In this document: piece by piece, positions 48,789 through 58,130 of the stretch
Position numbering within the stretch: the first letter of the stretch is position 1
How the letters are laid out: every line of letters begins with the position of its first letter
Origin: Brevibacillus aydinogluensis
GTDB taxonomy: Bacteria; Bacillota; Bacilli; Brevibacillales; Brevibacillaceae
Length of the DNA stretch: 64,000 bases
Assembly (NCBI RefSeq): GCF_031954365.1
Contig: NZ_JAUSVZ010000014.1
Strand: one strand, 5' to 3'
Made by a program: the position numbers and the translations under genes
Notes under the pieces: generated by a model
The model's database searches: none
The model's input: the letters and a program-made list of their open reading frames with translations, nothing else
Told to the model about the DNA's origin: nothing

Positions 48789-50042
48789 ATGTGGAAAAAG
48801 GGCAGTGCCCTGCTTCTCGCCCTGATGCTGCTGCTGACCGGCTGCGCCGGTGAAGCATCGCTCGTGCGTGACGCCATGGTGGCATCGCTGGAGAAACATA
48901 ACTACGACTTTGAAGGAACAATCAAATTGACCGGCGACATTGACAAGCTGCCGGCCGCCCTTGGAAAACAGCAGCAGGACAAGGAATCTGCTGCAATCCT
49001 GGCCGCTGTACAAGCAGGCGTAACCGTGAAAGGCACAGTGCTTGACACGAAAAACATGAAGTTCAATGTGGAAGTGAACGACGACAAACTGCTTCGCGAA
49101 AAACAGTTCTGGACCGGCGACAAAAAAGCCGCGCTGGAAGTGGTGATCAACGACGGCAAGTTGTTTGCAAAAACGCCGCTGGATCAAAAGTACCTGCTGT
49201 TTGACACCAACGTGATCAACGCGGCTGCTCTTGGCGAAAACGTCAAAGTGGATGCCGCCAAAATCAAAGAGTATCAGGACAAGATGAACAAACTGGCGAT
49301 TGACTTCATGAAGAAGTACTTCGCTACATACGGCTACAAGCTGTCCAATGCGAAAAACCTGGGCACCGAAACCGTGCAGCTGCCCAACGGCGAAAAGGTA
49401 AAGGCAACCCACGTAGCCGTGAATCTTGACGCCAAAGAACTGATCAACATGTTCTTCTACACCGCCAACGACGCGGTAACCAACCAGGAGGTCAAAAAGT
49501 TCGCCATCGAAATGATGGTGCTCTCCAACAGCCTGAATGAAGAACTGCTCAACCCGGAAAAGAAAACCAGCGAAGCGGAAAAACGCGCAGTCGCCGAAGC
49601 GATGGTAACCGCCGGTCTGGCAAAAGCCAAGCAATGGCTGGATACCGAGGGCAAAAAGCAGACACCGGAACAACTTCTGGAAAAGGCTAAACAAAATGGC
49701 TTCCATGGCGTGACGTTAAACATGGACTTCTACATCACCGAAGAAAAACTGCCGGTTCGTCAAAAGAGCACGCTGAACGTTACCTTCCAGGTTCCGGAAA
49801 TGAAACAGCCGCTGACCATCGGGCTGGAATCGGATCAGTACAGCTACAACTTCAACAAAGCGACCAAGTATGACGTTCCGTCCAAAGACGCCGCTGTAAC
49901 GCTCGACCAGCTGAAACAAGACAAAAAAGCGCTCGACGCATTCCGTGAAAAAGGCTTCCTGCGCGTGTTCGCAGAAAAAGCGCTGGAAGAGCACCAGGCC
50001 CTGGAGCAGTTCAAGACAATGGAACAGGAGACGAAAAAGTAA
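48789..50042 (+). CDS. Lipoprotein of unknown function
   Basis: 417 residues. A clear lipoprotein signal (SALLLALMLLLTGCAGE) is followed by a large lysine-rich extracytoplasmic part with repeated beta-strand patterns (FEGTIKLTGDIDKL, VKGTVLDTKNMKFNVEV), similar in style to surface lipoproteins of the DUF6612/LolA-like beta-barrel type, though I cannot fix the family. The ATG at 48789 is chosen because AAGGGAGG lies 9 bases before it; the ATG at 48780 overlaps that site. A bidirectional terminator follows. Confidence 0.75.
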   Translation: MWKKGSALLLALMLLLTGCAGEASLVRDAMVASLEKHNYDFEGTIKLTGDIDKLPAALGKQQQDKESAAILAAVQAGVTVKGTVLDTKNMKFNVEVNDDKLLREKQFWTGDKKAALEVVINDGKLFAKTPLDQKYLLFDTNVINAAALGENVKVDAAKIKEYQDKMNKLAIDFMKKYFATYGYKLSNAKNLGTETVQLPNGEKVKATHVAVNLDAKELINMFFYTANDAVTNQEVKKFAIEMMVLSNSLNEELLNPEKKTSEAEKRAVAEAMVTAGLAKAKQWLDTEGKKQTPEQLLEKAKQNGFHGVTLNMDFYITEEKLPVRQKSTLNVTFQVPEMKQPLTIGLESDQYSYNFNKATKYDVPSKDAAVTLDQLKQDKKALDAFREKGFLRVFAEKALEEHQALEQFKTMEQETKK

Positions 50043-50057
50043 GCGGATAACGTATGA

Positions 50058-50092
50058 CAGGCATGGCGCCGAAAACGCCATGCCTGTTTTTT
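50058..50092. terminator. Bidirectional terminator between the lipoprotein gene and cysC
   Basis: The stem CAGGCATGGCG / CGCCATGCCTG has a 7-base loop and is followed by TTTTTT; it also lies downstream of cysC on the minus strand. Confidence 0.88.
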
Positions 50093-50112
50093 CATTATAT
50101 TTTATATTGAGC

Positions 50113-50727
50113 CTACCGGCTTGCCGGAATGATCCCCCGCTCTTCCAGATAGCGCAGGACGATCTGGACCGACTCCTCTACCGACTGCGTGCCGCTTTCC
50201 ACGATCAGCTCCGGGGAGAGCGGCTCTTCGTACGGAGACGTGATGCCGGTAAACTCGGCAATTTCTCCGCTTCTCGCCTTCCGGTACAAGCCTTTTGGAT
50301 CGCGCCGTTCGCACTCCTCCAGCGGACATTTGACGTAAATCTCCACAAATTCGTCCGGCTCCACCAGTCCCCTCGCCAACTCGCGGTCCTCGCGAAACGG
50401 GGAGATAAAGGCCGTCAGCACGATCACGCCGGCGTCGACGAACAGCTTGGCCACTTCGGCGATCCGCCGGATGTTTTCCTTGCGGTCAGCCGGGCTGAAC
50501 CCCAGCCCGCGATTCAGGCCGTGCCGAATGTTGTCGCCGTCCAGCACGTAACTCTTCAGACCGCGCTCGTGGAGCTGCTGATCCACGGCGTTGGCCAGCG
50601 TCGATTTGCCCGCGCCGGACAGTCCCGTAAACCAGAGGATACAGCTTTTGTGGCCGTTTTGCCGTTGGCGGTCCGCCTTCGTCACCGTCGTCGGATGCCA
50701 AACCACATGGGCGTTCGCTTTGCTCAT
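50113..50727 (-). CDS. cysC: Adenylylsulfate kinase
   Basis: 204 residues. It phosphorylates APS to PAPS. The P-loop FTGLSGAGKST, LDGDNIRHGLNRGLGFS and ISPFREDRELAR motifs are complete. It is the last gene of the sulfate assimilation operon, 18 bases after sat. The ATG at 50727 follows GGGGAGG. Confidence 0.95.
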   Translation of the reverse strand: MSKANAHVVWHPTTVTKADRQRQNGHKSCILWFTGLSGAGKSTLANAVDQQLHERGLKSYVLDGDNIRHGLNRGLGFSPADRKENIRRIAEVAKLFVDAGVIVLTAFISPFREDRELARGLVEPDEFVEIYVKCPLEECERRDPKGLYRKARSGEIAEFTGITSPYEEPLSPELIVESGTQSVEESVQIVLRYLEERGIIPASR

Positions 50728-50745
50728 CGCATTTCCTCCCCTCTG

Positions 50746-51888
50746 TCAGACGGACAGCGCCTGCAGTCCTTCGATCAGGACCTTGGCGACTTCCGGACGG
50801 CTGAACTCCGGCGGCGGCGCTTCTCCGCGGGAGAGCATCTCCCGCACCTTGGTGCCGGACAACGCCACATGATGTTCTGCTCCGTGCGGGCAGGTCTTGC
50901 TGGAGGCCATGCTGCCGCAGGCACGGCAGTAGAAGCTGTTTTCAAAGAACAGCGGCGTAATGCCCAGTTCTTCCGGCGTGAAGTTCAGAAAGATGCGCTG
51001 CGCGTCGTACGTGCCGTAGTAATTCCCTACACCGGCATGATCCCGGCCGACGATAAAGTGGGTGCAGCCGTAGTTTTTTCGCACCATCGCGTGAAAGATC
51101 GCCTCGCGCGGTCCAGCGTACCGCATTGCGGCGGGAAACACGGCGAGCTGCACGCGTTCAGGCGGATAGTAGTGGCGCAGCAGCACCTGGTAACTCTCCA
51201 TGCGGACGACGGCAGGGATGTCATCCGCCTTTGTCTCGCCGACCAGCGGATGGAGGAGCAGGCCGTCGACGATTTCCAATGCCGACTTTTGGATGTACTC
51301 GTGCGCACGGTGAACGGGATTGCGCGTCTGGAAGCCGACCACGGTCTTCCAGCCCCGCTCGGCAAACCGCTTTCTGGTCTCGGCCGGGTCAAGGGTATGA
51401 GCGGCGAACACGCCTTTGTCAGGCCGTTTCACCAGTGTAATCGGACCGCCGAGATACACATTCGGACGCTCCAGCAGCTTTTTTACCCCCGGGTGTTTGA
51501 TTTCGTCGGTGCCGTACACCTGACGGGCTTCCACCTGTTTGTCCGGACGGTAGATATCGCGCACTTCCAAGAGGCCGTATACGGTTCCTTGGTGCGACAG
51601 CCGCACGGAATCGCCGACCTTCAGTCCGGCCGCATCCTCTTCCGCAACGGGCAGCGTGACGGGAATGCTCCACACCAGCCCGTTGGCAAGCCGCATCCGC
51701 TCTACGACCGATTCATAATCCCCCCGCTCCATAAAGCCGGTGAGCGGGCTGTACGCCCCGATGGCTATCAACTCCAGGTCGGCCAGCGCAAACGCATCCA
51801 GTTCCACCTCGCGCACTGCCAGCGTGAGGTCTGCTTCCGGATTGAACCGGTTGATCAGTGTGCCGCCGTGTGGTTGGCTTGTTGTCAT
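50746..51888 (-). CDS. sat: Sulfate adenylyltransferase
   Basis: 380 residues, the single-chain ATP sulfurylase that activates sulfate to APS. Signatures: the QTRNPVHRAHEY nucleotide loop, GRDHAGVGNYYG, and LSGTKVREML near the C-terminus. Zinc-type cysteines (CRACGSM and CPHG) are present as in bacterial Sat. It starts 6 bases after the cysH stop with an AGGAGTG site. Confidence 0.96.
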   Translation of the reverse strand: MTTSQPHGGTLINRFNPEADLTLAVREVELDAFALADLELIAIGAYSPLTGFMERGDYESVVERMRLANGLVWSIPVTLPVAEEDAAGLKVGDSVRLSHQGTVYGLLEVRDIYRPDKQVEARQVYGTDEIKHPGVKKLLERPNVYLGGPITLVKRPDKGVFAAHTLDPAETRKRFAERGWKTVVGFQTRNPVHRAHEYIQKSALEIVDGLLLHPLVGETKADDIPAVVRMESYQVLLRHYYPPERVQLAVFPAAMRYAGPREAIFHAMVRKNYGCTHFIVGRDHAGVGNYYGTYDAQRIFLNFTPEELGITPLFFENSFYCRACGSMASSKTCPHGAEHHVALSGTKVREMLSRGEAPPPEFSRPEVAKVLIEGLQALSV

Positions 51889-51894
51889 GGTTCT

Positions 51895-52638
51895 TCACTC
51901 CTTTGGATTCGATCGAGTTGCCGAAGCGGGCGCGACGTGCAGGCCGCATTCCGTCTTGCCCGTATTGGCCCAGCGGCCTGCACGCGCATCCTCGCCTTCC
52001 CGAACCGCGCGCGTACAGGGAGCGCATCCGATGCTCGGGTATCCCTGGTCGTGCAGCGGATTGTACGGCAGGTCAAACGTGCGGATATACAGCCATACCT
52101 CCTCCCACGTCCAGTGAATCAGCGGACACACCTTGAGCGAACGGAAGCGATCGTCACGGTTGATGTATTGGACGTGGGCCCGCGTCGGCGACTGTTCCCG
52201 CCGCAGACCGGACAACCAGGCGACCGCCCCCTCCAGCACTGACGCCAACGGCTCCACCTTGCGCAGGTGACAGCACTGGTCGGGCTGCCGCTCCCACAGC
52301 GCCTCCCCGTAAGCGGCCGCCTGTTCGGCCAAGGAAAGCGCCGGTTCCTTGATCGTGATCTTCAACGTTGGGAAGCGCTCCCGGACCCGTTTGATCAGGT
52401 CGTACGTTTCGGCAAAATGAAGATGGGTGTCGAGGAAAAAAACGGAAGCATCCGGCTTCACCTTGCTGATCAGGTCAAGCAGCACGATGCCTTCCGCGCC
52501 AAAGCTGCAGGCGTACACGAGGTCATCGCCGAACGTGCCGTACGCCCACTTGATCACGTCCAGCGCGTCTTTGCCCTCCATCTCCCGGTTGACCTTGACG
52601 AGCTCGGCATCCGTCACCGATTCATAATTCCAGTTCAT
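51895..52638 (-). CDS. cysH: Phosphoadenylyl/adenylyl-sulfate reductase
   Basis: 247 residues. It reduces APS or PAPS to sulfite with thioredoxin. The [4Fe-4S] cysteine pairs (QCCHLRK and GCAPCTR) of APS-reducing enzymes are present, and the C-terminal catalytic Cys is in KTECGLH. The presence of cysC suggests PAPS is also made; the Bacillus enzyme uses both. The start overlaps the end of cobA by 17 bases, with GGAGGAGG inside cobA. Confidence 0.93.
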   Translation of the reverse strand: MNWNYESVTDAELVKVNREMEGKDALDVIKWAYGTFGDDLVYACSFGAEGIVLLDLISKVKPDASVFFLDTHLHFAETYDLIKRVRERFPTLKITIKEPALSLAEQAAAYGEALWERQPDQCCHLRKVEPLASVLEGAVAWLSGLRREQSPTRAHVQYINRDDRFRSLKVCPLIHWTWEEVWLYIRTFDLPYNPLHDQGYPSIGCAPCTRAVREGEDARAGRWANTGKTECGLHVAPASATRSNPKE

Positions 52639-54121
52639 ATGCCTCCTCCTTGTTCGTTGACCGAACTGCTCTCACGACGCACGCTGCTCCCCGCTCACAT
52701 GACACTGCCTGCCTCCAGCCCATGGAACGGGCACGGGCAGCCGTCTCTTCACCGACACAGAGCAGCGGCTGATTCTGCCACTCTTCCCCGGCAAACTGCG
52801 CCAGCGCCTCCAGATGGTACGGATCATCCGCAGCCAGCCAGTCAAATCGCCGGGCCCGCAGCAGCGGGGCAGCAGGATGGGTGTCGACCCATGACAGCCG
52901 GCCTGCGGAAGCCGTGCGCCAAACCACCCCGTCGGCAGACGCAGCGATCCCGCTCGGTCCGCCGCTCAGGCACAGCCCCCGGTCTCCCTGGTCGAGCGGC
53001 AGGTTTTGGGAGACGGCGGCAAGCGGTTCGTCTGCGGCAAACAGCCGCTCTGCCGGCAACCCCCGGCTTTCGAGCGCCTGGGCAGTCCGCTCGCCGCGTG
53101 CAGCAATCCGAGCCTTGATCCGGCGAAGATCGATCCGCCGTTCGCGAAGCGTGCGAAAAAAGAAGTCCACCTGCCGCTCGTCGGCAAATACCAGCCACCG
53201 GCATGCCAGAAGCTCATCGGTCAGGCGTTCCGCGTCTGCATCAGCCTCCGCTGCCCGCGCTTCGACTGCCACCGGCAGGACGTCGGCCCCCAGCGATTCC
53301 AACTCCGCCAACAAACGGTCTTCCTGCTCCGGATCGCCGGCGGCCGCGGCCACCGTCAAGCCGAACAGCGGCTTTGTTTCGTACCACTCGAGTGTATCGC
53401 GCAGTCTGACCACCTCGCCGATGACGATGATCGCCGGCGCGTGAAACTTCGCCTCCGCCGCCTGCCGATCGATGGTGGAGAGCGGACCGACCAGCGTCTG
53501 CTGCTCGCTGAGCGTGCCCCAACGCACCATTGCAACCGGCGTATCGGCCGGTTTGCCGTGCGCCAGCAGGCGCTCCCGGATGTGCGGCAAGTTTTTAACG
53601 CCCATGTAAATCACCAGCGTTTCCATCGCGGCCAGCGCCGCCCAGTCCAACTCCCTGCCCGCGTTTTGCTCGCACTGATGGCCGGTGAGAAACGCTACTG
53701 CCGAGTTGTACTCCCGGTGCGTCAGCGGAATCCCCGCGTACAGCGGAGCTGCCACGCCCGAAGTGATGCCAGGCACGATCTCAAACGGAATCCCTGCCTG
53801 CCGGCACACTTCCGCCTCCTCGCCAACCCGACCGAAAATGCTCGGATCGCCGCCTTTCAGCCTGACGACCAGGCTGCCCTGCTGCGCTTCCCGTACGAGC
53901 AGCCGGTTTATTTCCTCCTGGGGAAGCGAGTGACGATCCGCTTCCTTGCCGACGTAGATCAGCCGGACGTCTGGTTTGGCGTGGGCGAGCAGCAGCGGAT
54001 TGGCCAGCCGGTCGTACACGACCACATCCGCCCGTTTGATCGCCTCCTTGCCTTTAATCGTGAGCAGCTTGGGATCACCCGGGCCAGCCCCCACAAACAT
54101 GACGCTGCCTGTCTTTTTCAT
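52622..54121 (-). CDS. cobA: Uroporphyrinogen-III C-methyltransferase fused to a HemD-like domain
   Basis: 499 residues. Residues 1-245 are SUMT (MFVGAGPGDPKLLTIKGKEAI, VVRLKGGDPSIFGRVGEEAE, GVAAPLYAGIPLTHR), which makes precorrin-2 for siroheme. Residues 255-490 resemble uroporphyrinogen-III synthase (HemD) but are diverged, so activity of this half is uncertain. The fusion supplies the siroheme needed by the sulfite reductase in the same operon. The ATG at 54121 follows GGAGGG; a TTG one codon earlier is less well spaced. Confidence 0.9.
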   Translation of the reverse strand: MKKTGSVMFVGAGPGDPKLLTIKGKEAIKRADVVVYDRLANPLLLAHAKPDVRLIYVGKEADRHSLPQEEINRLLVREAQQGSLVVRLKGGDPSIFGRVGEEAEVCRQAGIPFEIVPGITSGVAAPLYAGIPLTHREYNSAVAFLTGHQCEQNAGRELDWAALAAMETLVIYMGVKNLPHIRERLLAHGKPADTPVAMVRWGTLSEQQTLVGPLSTIDRQAAEAKFHAPAIIVIGEVVRLRDTLEWYETKPLFGLTVAAAAGDPEQEDRLLAELESLGADVLPVAVEARAAEADADAERLTDELLACRWLVFADERQVDFFFRTLRERRIDLRRIKARIAARGERTAQALESRGLPAERLFAADEPLAAVSQNLPLDQGDRGLCLSGGPSGIAASADGVVWRTASAGRLSWVDTHPAAPLLRARRFDWLAADDPYHLEALAQFAGEEWQNQPLLCVGEETAARARSMGWRQAVSCERGAACVVRAVRSTNKEEAYELEL

Positions 54122-54228
54122 CAACCGCCCTCCTAGCTGTACCCGTTCCTTGTCTGACGCGGCAAGGCGCGCCGCTGATCACTGCTCCCTCAAAACGCGG
54201 CGGGCCGCAACCGCCGCGCCTTTGCCTG

Positions 54229-54462
54229 TCAAAACTGCGCCGTTTCAATCACATAGCCCACGCCCTGCCGCCCCAACGGCTTTTTTTCCACCAGGCTGAG
54301 CTGTTTGATCTGCGGCGGCGCCACCGTGTGCCGGAGAATGTTGTTCTCCGCTGCGCTAAACGCCCGTTCGTCCGACTGTGCGACAACCACGATCGTCAAC
54401 AGCCGGTCCGCCAGTTCCGCTTCCAATTTGTACAAAAACGTTTCCGCTTGCTCTTCCGCCAT
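54229..54462 (-). CDS. DUF3906 small protein
   Basis: 77 residues, soluble (ETFLYKLEAELADRLLTIVVVAQSDERAF at the start; LGRQGVGYVIE near the end). It matches my recollection of the DUF3906 family, which occurs beside sulfite reductase genes in Bacillales. It lies 22 bases after sir. Function unknown. Confidence 0.75.
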   Translation of the reverse strand: MAEEQAETFLYKLEAELADRLLTIVVVAQSDERAFSAAENNILRHTVAPPQIKQLSLVEKKPLGRQGVGYVIETAQF

Positions 54463-54484
54463 CTCGTCTCCTCCTCGGCACCGC

Positions 54485-56101
54485 TTACGCTGTCTGCAAA
54501 ATCTCGTCCACCTGCCGCTGAATCTCCTCGATGCCGACGCGTTCCACGTAACGCCAGTACGGCTCCCCTTCCAGCCGCTCGTTCTTGTAGGCGGTGATGA
54601 GCTGTGCCAGGAACGGTCCCAGTTTGTCGGCGGTAATGCGCGCCTTCAGCTTTTGGTTAAAACGGGGGTCCTCCAGCGTGCCGCCGACGTGGACGTCAAA
54701 GGCGTCAACCATGCCCTCCGGCGTTTTCACCAATGCCCCTTGCAGACCGATGTCGGCGATCTGCCGCTGGCCGCACGAGTTGGGACACCCCACCATGTGG
54801 ATGCGCAGCGGTGTATCCAGCGGCACGGTCGCATCCAGGTACTCCGCCAGCGCCCGCATCCGTTCCTTGGTCTCCACGATCGCCAGGTTGCAGTATTCGA
54901 TCCCCGTGCAGGAGACGGCATACCCGACAAACGTGTTGGGCTCCAGCTTGAACCGGTTGACCACGATCGGCTCAGCCCGGAACGCCTCCACTTTTTCCGC
55001 CGGAATGTTGCGGATCAGCACGTTTTGCGTGTTGCAGGTGCCAATCGTTCCGTCGCCGTACTCGTCCGCCAGCCGGGCCAGTTCCAGCAGTTCATCCGCG
55101 TTCATGCGGCCGATGGGCACCGACAGCCCGGCGTAGTAAAAGCCTTTCTGCCGCTGCTCGTGAATGCCGTAAAAGTAACCGGCGTTCCAGCCCTTCAGCA
55201 GGTCTTCTCCTCTCGTCTCCAGTTCGCCGGTCAGCTTCAGCAGCTCTTCCTTGAACCGCTCCGCTCCCCAGTCGGCGACCAGGAACTTGAGCCGGGCATG
55301 GGTCCGTTTGTACCGGTAACCGTAGTCGCGGAACAGCGTGGTGACGCCGGCCGCCACCTTGACCACCTCTTCCGGGCGGACGAAGACATCCAACTGCTGC
55401 GCCAGGTACGGTTTGGCCGACAGGCCGCCGCCGACCCAGACGTGGAAGCCGATCACCTCTTCTCCACCGATCGTCTTTTTCGCCGGGGTAAACGCCAGGT
55501 CGTTGATTTGCGCGTGAGCCGCATTGTACACGTTGGCCGAGATCGACATCTTGTACTTGCGCGGCAGGTTGGAAAAATCCCGATTGAGCAAAAAGAATTG
55601 CTCCAATTTTTTGACGATCGGACGCGTGTCAATCACTTCATGCGGATCGATGCCGGCGAGCGGGTTGCCCATGATCGTCCGCGGACAGTCGCCGCACGCT
55701 TCAAACGAGGAAAGACCAACGGCGCCCAGCCGTTCGAAGATGTCGGCGAGCGACTCCACCGTCAGCCAGTGAAATTGAATGGCCTGCCGCGTCGTCACAT
55801 CTACGAGATCGCGGCCGTAATCGCGGGCGATGCCGGCCAGCACACGGGCCTGTTCACTGGTCAAAATCCCGCCAGGAATGCGCACCCGCATCATGAAATA
55901 GCCTTCTTTGGGCCGTTGTTGGTAGACGCCCGCCCACTTGAACCGGTCGAAATCGGATGCTTCGATGGAGTCGTACCCCTGCTTGGAATAGGTGTTGATA
56001 ATTGTCTCGATCACGTCCAACCCGTCTTTTTCCAGCTTGGTCAGCTCCACTTTGTTCAGATTGGGATCATCCGCCCATTTCCATTTACGTTGCTTGGCCA
56101 T
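54485..56101 (-). CDS. sir: Siroheme-dependent sulfite (nitrite) reductase, ferredoxin-type
   Basis: 538 residues with two NiR/SiR ferredoxin-like repeats. The [4Fe-4S]-siroheme ligands are CTGIEYCNLA and GCPNSCGQRQ; RQAIQFHWLTVE and EACGDCPRTIMGNPLAG are in the first repeat. It reduces sulfite to sulfide with six electrons. The operon context with sat, cysC and cysH decides for sulfite over nitrite. The start is ATG at 56101 or TTG at 56107; both overlap the end of sirB, and AAAGGAG is nearer to ideal spacing for the TTG. Confidence 0.93.
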   Translation of the reverse strand: MAKQRKWKWADDPNLNKVELTKLEKDGLDVIETIINTYSKQGYDSIEASDFDRFKWAGVYQQRPKEGYFMMRVRIPGGILTSEQARVLAGIARDYGRDLVDVTTRQAIQFHWLTVESLADIFERLGAVGLSSFEACGDCPRTIMGNPLAGIDPHEVIDTRPIVKKLEQFFLLNRDFSNLPRKYKMSISANVYNAAHAQINDLAFTPAKKTIGGEEVIGFHVWVGGGLSAKPYLAQQLDVFVRPEEVVKVAAGVTTLFRDYGYRYKRTHARLKFLVADWGAERFKEELLKLTGELETRGEDLLKGWNAGYFYGIHEQRQKGFYYAGLSVPIGRMNADELLELARLADEYGDGTIGTCNTQNVLIRNIPAEKVEAFRAEPIVVNRFKLEPNTFVGYAVSCTGIEYCNLAIVETKERMRALAEYLDATVPLDTPLRIHMVGCPNSCGQRQIADIGLQGALVKTPEGMVDAFDVHVGGTLEDPRFNQKLKARITADKLGPFLAQLITAYKNERLEGEPYWRYVERVGIEEIQRQVDEILQTA

Positions 56102-56876
56102 CGCCAATCACGCTCCTTTGCGTTTGATAGTCCAACAAAAACGCCGTCTTTGCCGACTGTACGATCCATTCGCCAATCAGCGGGTGAGGCAGATACGCGC
56201 TGCCGTCGTACCGGTAGGACACCCCTGCCAGCCGCTCCGGCAGAGCACGGCGGGTAAAATACCCCTGGCTGACAAACAGCGGCAGCACGACCAGCTCCCC
56301 GCAGGATGCAAGCTGCCGGGCGCGGGTCGCGACCGTATCCGGCCGCAGCGTGGCATAGCCCGCGGCAGAGAAGTAAAAGCGGTTTTGCAGGCGGAACGTC
56401 AAGCGGTGCAAAAGGCGCTCCCAGCGTTCCCGATACCCTGGCAGGTCGCTGCCGTGTCCGACGAGCAGGAGCGCTTCGCGGTGAGGATCGACGGACAGAG
56501 CCTGCAGCCGCTCGCAGACGATCTGCTCCACCAGCGGATGGTCCTCCAGCGGCTGACACCAGAGAAACCGAGCCCGCGTGGCGACAGGTTTGACGTTTGG
56601 CGTTATGGCATCCGGCTCCAGCCCGAGCATCCCCCTGATTTCGCTGACGTGGGTGCTCCCGGCGGTGACAAACAGCGGCACGGCGGCGATCGTTTCCACC
56701 CCTGCCCGCTCCAGACGCTCTACCTCATCGGCAATGCCACGCCCCTCCACCCCGTCCAAGTAGGCGACTCGAATCAACATCTGGCGGCGGTAGGGACGGA
56801 CCGCTTCTTCCACCCGTTCCATCCAATGAGGGTCGGGCGAGCCGTGGGCGATGACCAGCACGGCCGCATCGGTCAT
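56085..56876 (-). CDS. sirB: Sirohydrochlorin ferrochelatase, CbiX/SirB type
   Basis: 263 residues with two CbiX repeats: VLVIAHGSPDPHW (metal-binding His), VPLFVTAGSTHVSEI, then LLLVGHGSDLPGY and LPLFVSQGYFTRR. It inserts iron into sirohydrochlorin to make siroheme. It is the first gene of the sulfate/siroheme operon and overlaps sir by 17 bases. The oxidase SirC, which would complete the pathway from precorrin-2, is not in the window. A strong promoter with a CymR-like palindrome precedes it. Confidence 0.92.
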   Translation of the reverse strand: MTDAAVLVIAHGSPDPHWMERVEEAVRPYRRQMLIRVAYLDGVEGRGIADEVERLERAGVETIAAVPLFVTAGSTHVSEIRGMLGLEPDAITPNVKPVATRARFLWCQPLEDHPLVEQIVCERLQALSVDPHREALLLVGHGSDLPGYRERWERLLHRLTFRLQNRFYFSAAGYATLRPDTVATRARQLASCGELVVLPLFVSQGYFTRRALPERLAGVSYRYDGSAYLPHPLIGEWIVQSAKTAFLLDYQTQRSVIGDGQAT

Positions 56877-56900
56877 GCAAATCCCCCTTTCTCAATGATT

Positions 56901-56954
56901 TATAATTCCTATATAGTTACTAGGAATTATAGTGTCATTCGCTCCGTCCGTCAA
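56901..56954 (-). promoter_or_regulatory. Promoter and CymR-like operator of the sulfate assimilation operon
   Basis: The promoter is TTGACG (56949-56954), 17 bases, TATAAT (56926-56931) on the minus strand. TATAATTCCTA and TAGGAATTATA (56901-56931) form an 11-bp inverted repeat overlapping the -10 and start region, and contain the GGAATT half-site typical of CymR. Repression in the presence of cysteine is the expected outcome. Confidence 0.8.
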
Positions 56955-57149
56955 CAAAAAAAGACCGGGCATGCATGGCCCAACGCGAACGGCACCGCAT
57001 GCTTTGCTCGCAGAAGCCTATACACACCCGGCGTTTTGTCACAACCATTCAACACTTTACCGGCCGGCAGCCGATTCCCGATCGTCTCCATGAATCCGCC
57101 GCCCTGTTCAGCTTTTTCTTTTGCGCACCTAGTAGCTGATCAGCGCCGC

Positions 57150-57926
57150 CTATCCGCCAATCAAACCGCATATCCGCTCGTGAATCCGGCCGTTGCTGGC
57201 CACCAGCGATGGGAAATGATCAGCGCTGAACGACGCGTGTCGGTACGGGTTCCCTTCCCAATCGGTTATGATCGCCCCCGCCTCTTGGGCAATCAGGATG
57301 CCGGCGGCCACATCCATGATGCCGGAGCGCTGCATGACGATGTAGTCCAGCCATCCGTTTGCCAGGAGACACCAGTCCAGGGCGGGGGCGATGTTGCGCA
57401 TCAGCCGCTTGGTGTTCAGCGCGAACGGACGGGTAAACGCCCACTCTTCCTCCTTGGTCACCGTGTTGCGGCCGCGAATGTACGTGCCGACCGCTCTCGT
57501 CAAATCGTCCCGCTCGTTGACGGCGAGTCGTCTGCCGTTTAAAAACGCCCCGTTGCCCTTTTCCGCCCAAAACATCTGGCCGGCCACCGGGTTGTACACC
57601 ACTCCCAGCACGACTTCGCCTCTGTGCTGCAGGGCGATCGAGACGGAGAAGTAGGGAAAACCGATAAAGTAATTGTTGGTGCCGTCCAGCGGGTCGACGA
57701 TCCAGAGGTATTCCTCGTCGCCATCCACCATGCCGATCTCTTCGGAATAGATCGCATGTCCGGGAAGATGACGGCGCAGCACCTCGATGATGCGCCGTTC
57801 GCTCTCCTTGTCTTCCGGCAGTTTGACGTCGTTGTGCAGTTCCTCATCGGGCACGAGACGCTCCAAAAACCGCTCCTGCAAATACGCGCCCGCCTGGCTT
57901 GCGGCTTCCTTGGCAATGTCCAGCAT
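57150..57926 (-). CDS. Inositol monophosphatase-family protein
   Basis: 258 residues. The metal-binding motifs are YSEEIG, WIVDPLDGTNNYFIGFPYFSVSIAL and WCLLANGWLDYIVMQRSGIMDVAAGILIAQEAGA. Relatives hydrolyse inositol phosphates, NADP, fructose-1,6-bisphosphate or 3'-phosphoadenosine 5'-phosphate. The neighbouring PAPS pathway makes a PAP phosphatase (CysQ-like) role attractive, but the sequence does not decide this. The ATG at 57926 follows AAAGGAG. It is followed on the plus strand by an unrelated divergent gene. Confidence 0.87.
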   Translation of the reverse strand: MLDIAKEAASQAGAYLQERFLERLVPDEELHNDVKLPEDKESERRIIEVLRRHLPGHAIYSEEIGMVDGDEEYLWIVDPLDGTNNYFIGFPYFSVSIALQHRGEVVLGVVYNPVAGQMFWAEKGNGAFLNGRRLAVNERDDLTRAVGTYIRGRNTVTKEEEWAFTRPFALNTKRLMRNIAPALDWCLLANGWLDYIVMQRSGIMDVAAGILIAQEAGAIITDWEGNPYRHASFSADHFPSLVASNGRIHERICGLIGG

Positions 57927-58130
57927 GATGCTCCATCTCCTTTTCTCTGTCCTCATCCATGGTTTTCCCTTGCGCTTTTCCCGGTTTTTTTCCTATGATT
58001 AAGAGACACCCGTTTTCGAGGCCCCAACAGCCGCTTGGCGGTCGCCTTTGCGCCCGCGCAAGCCAATATCGGGCGGAATCCCGTTCCCTGCTTACAAGAC
58101 GGGTCCTTCTGCCGCAGGAGGGGAAACCAC

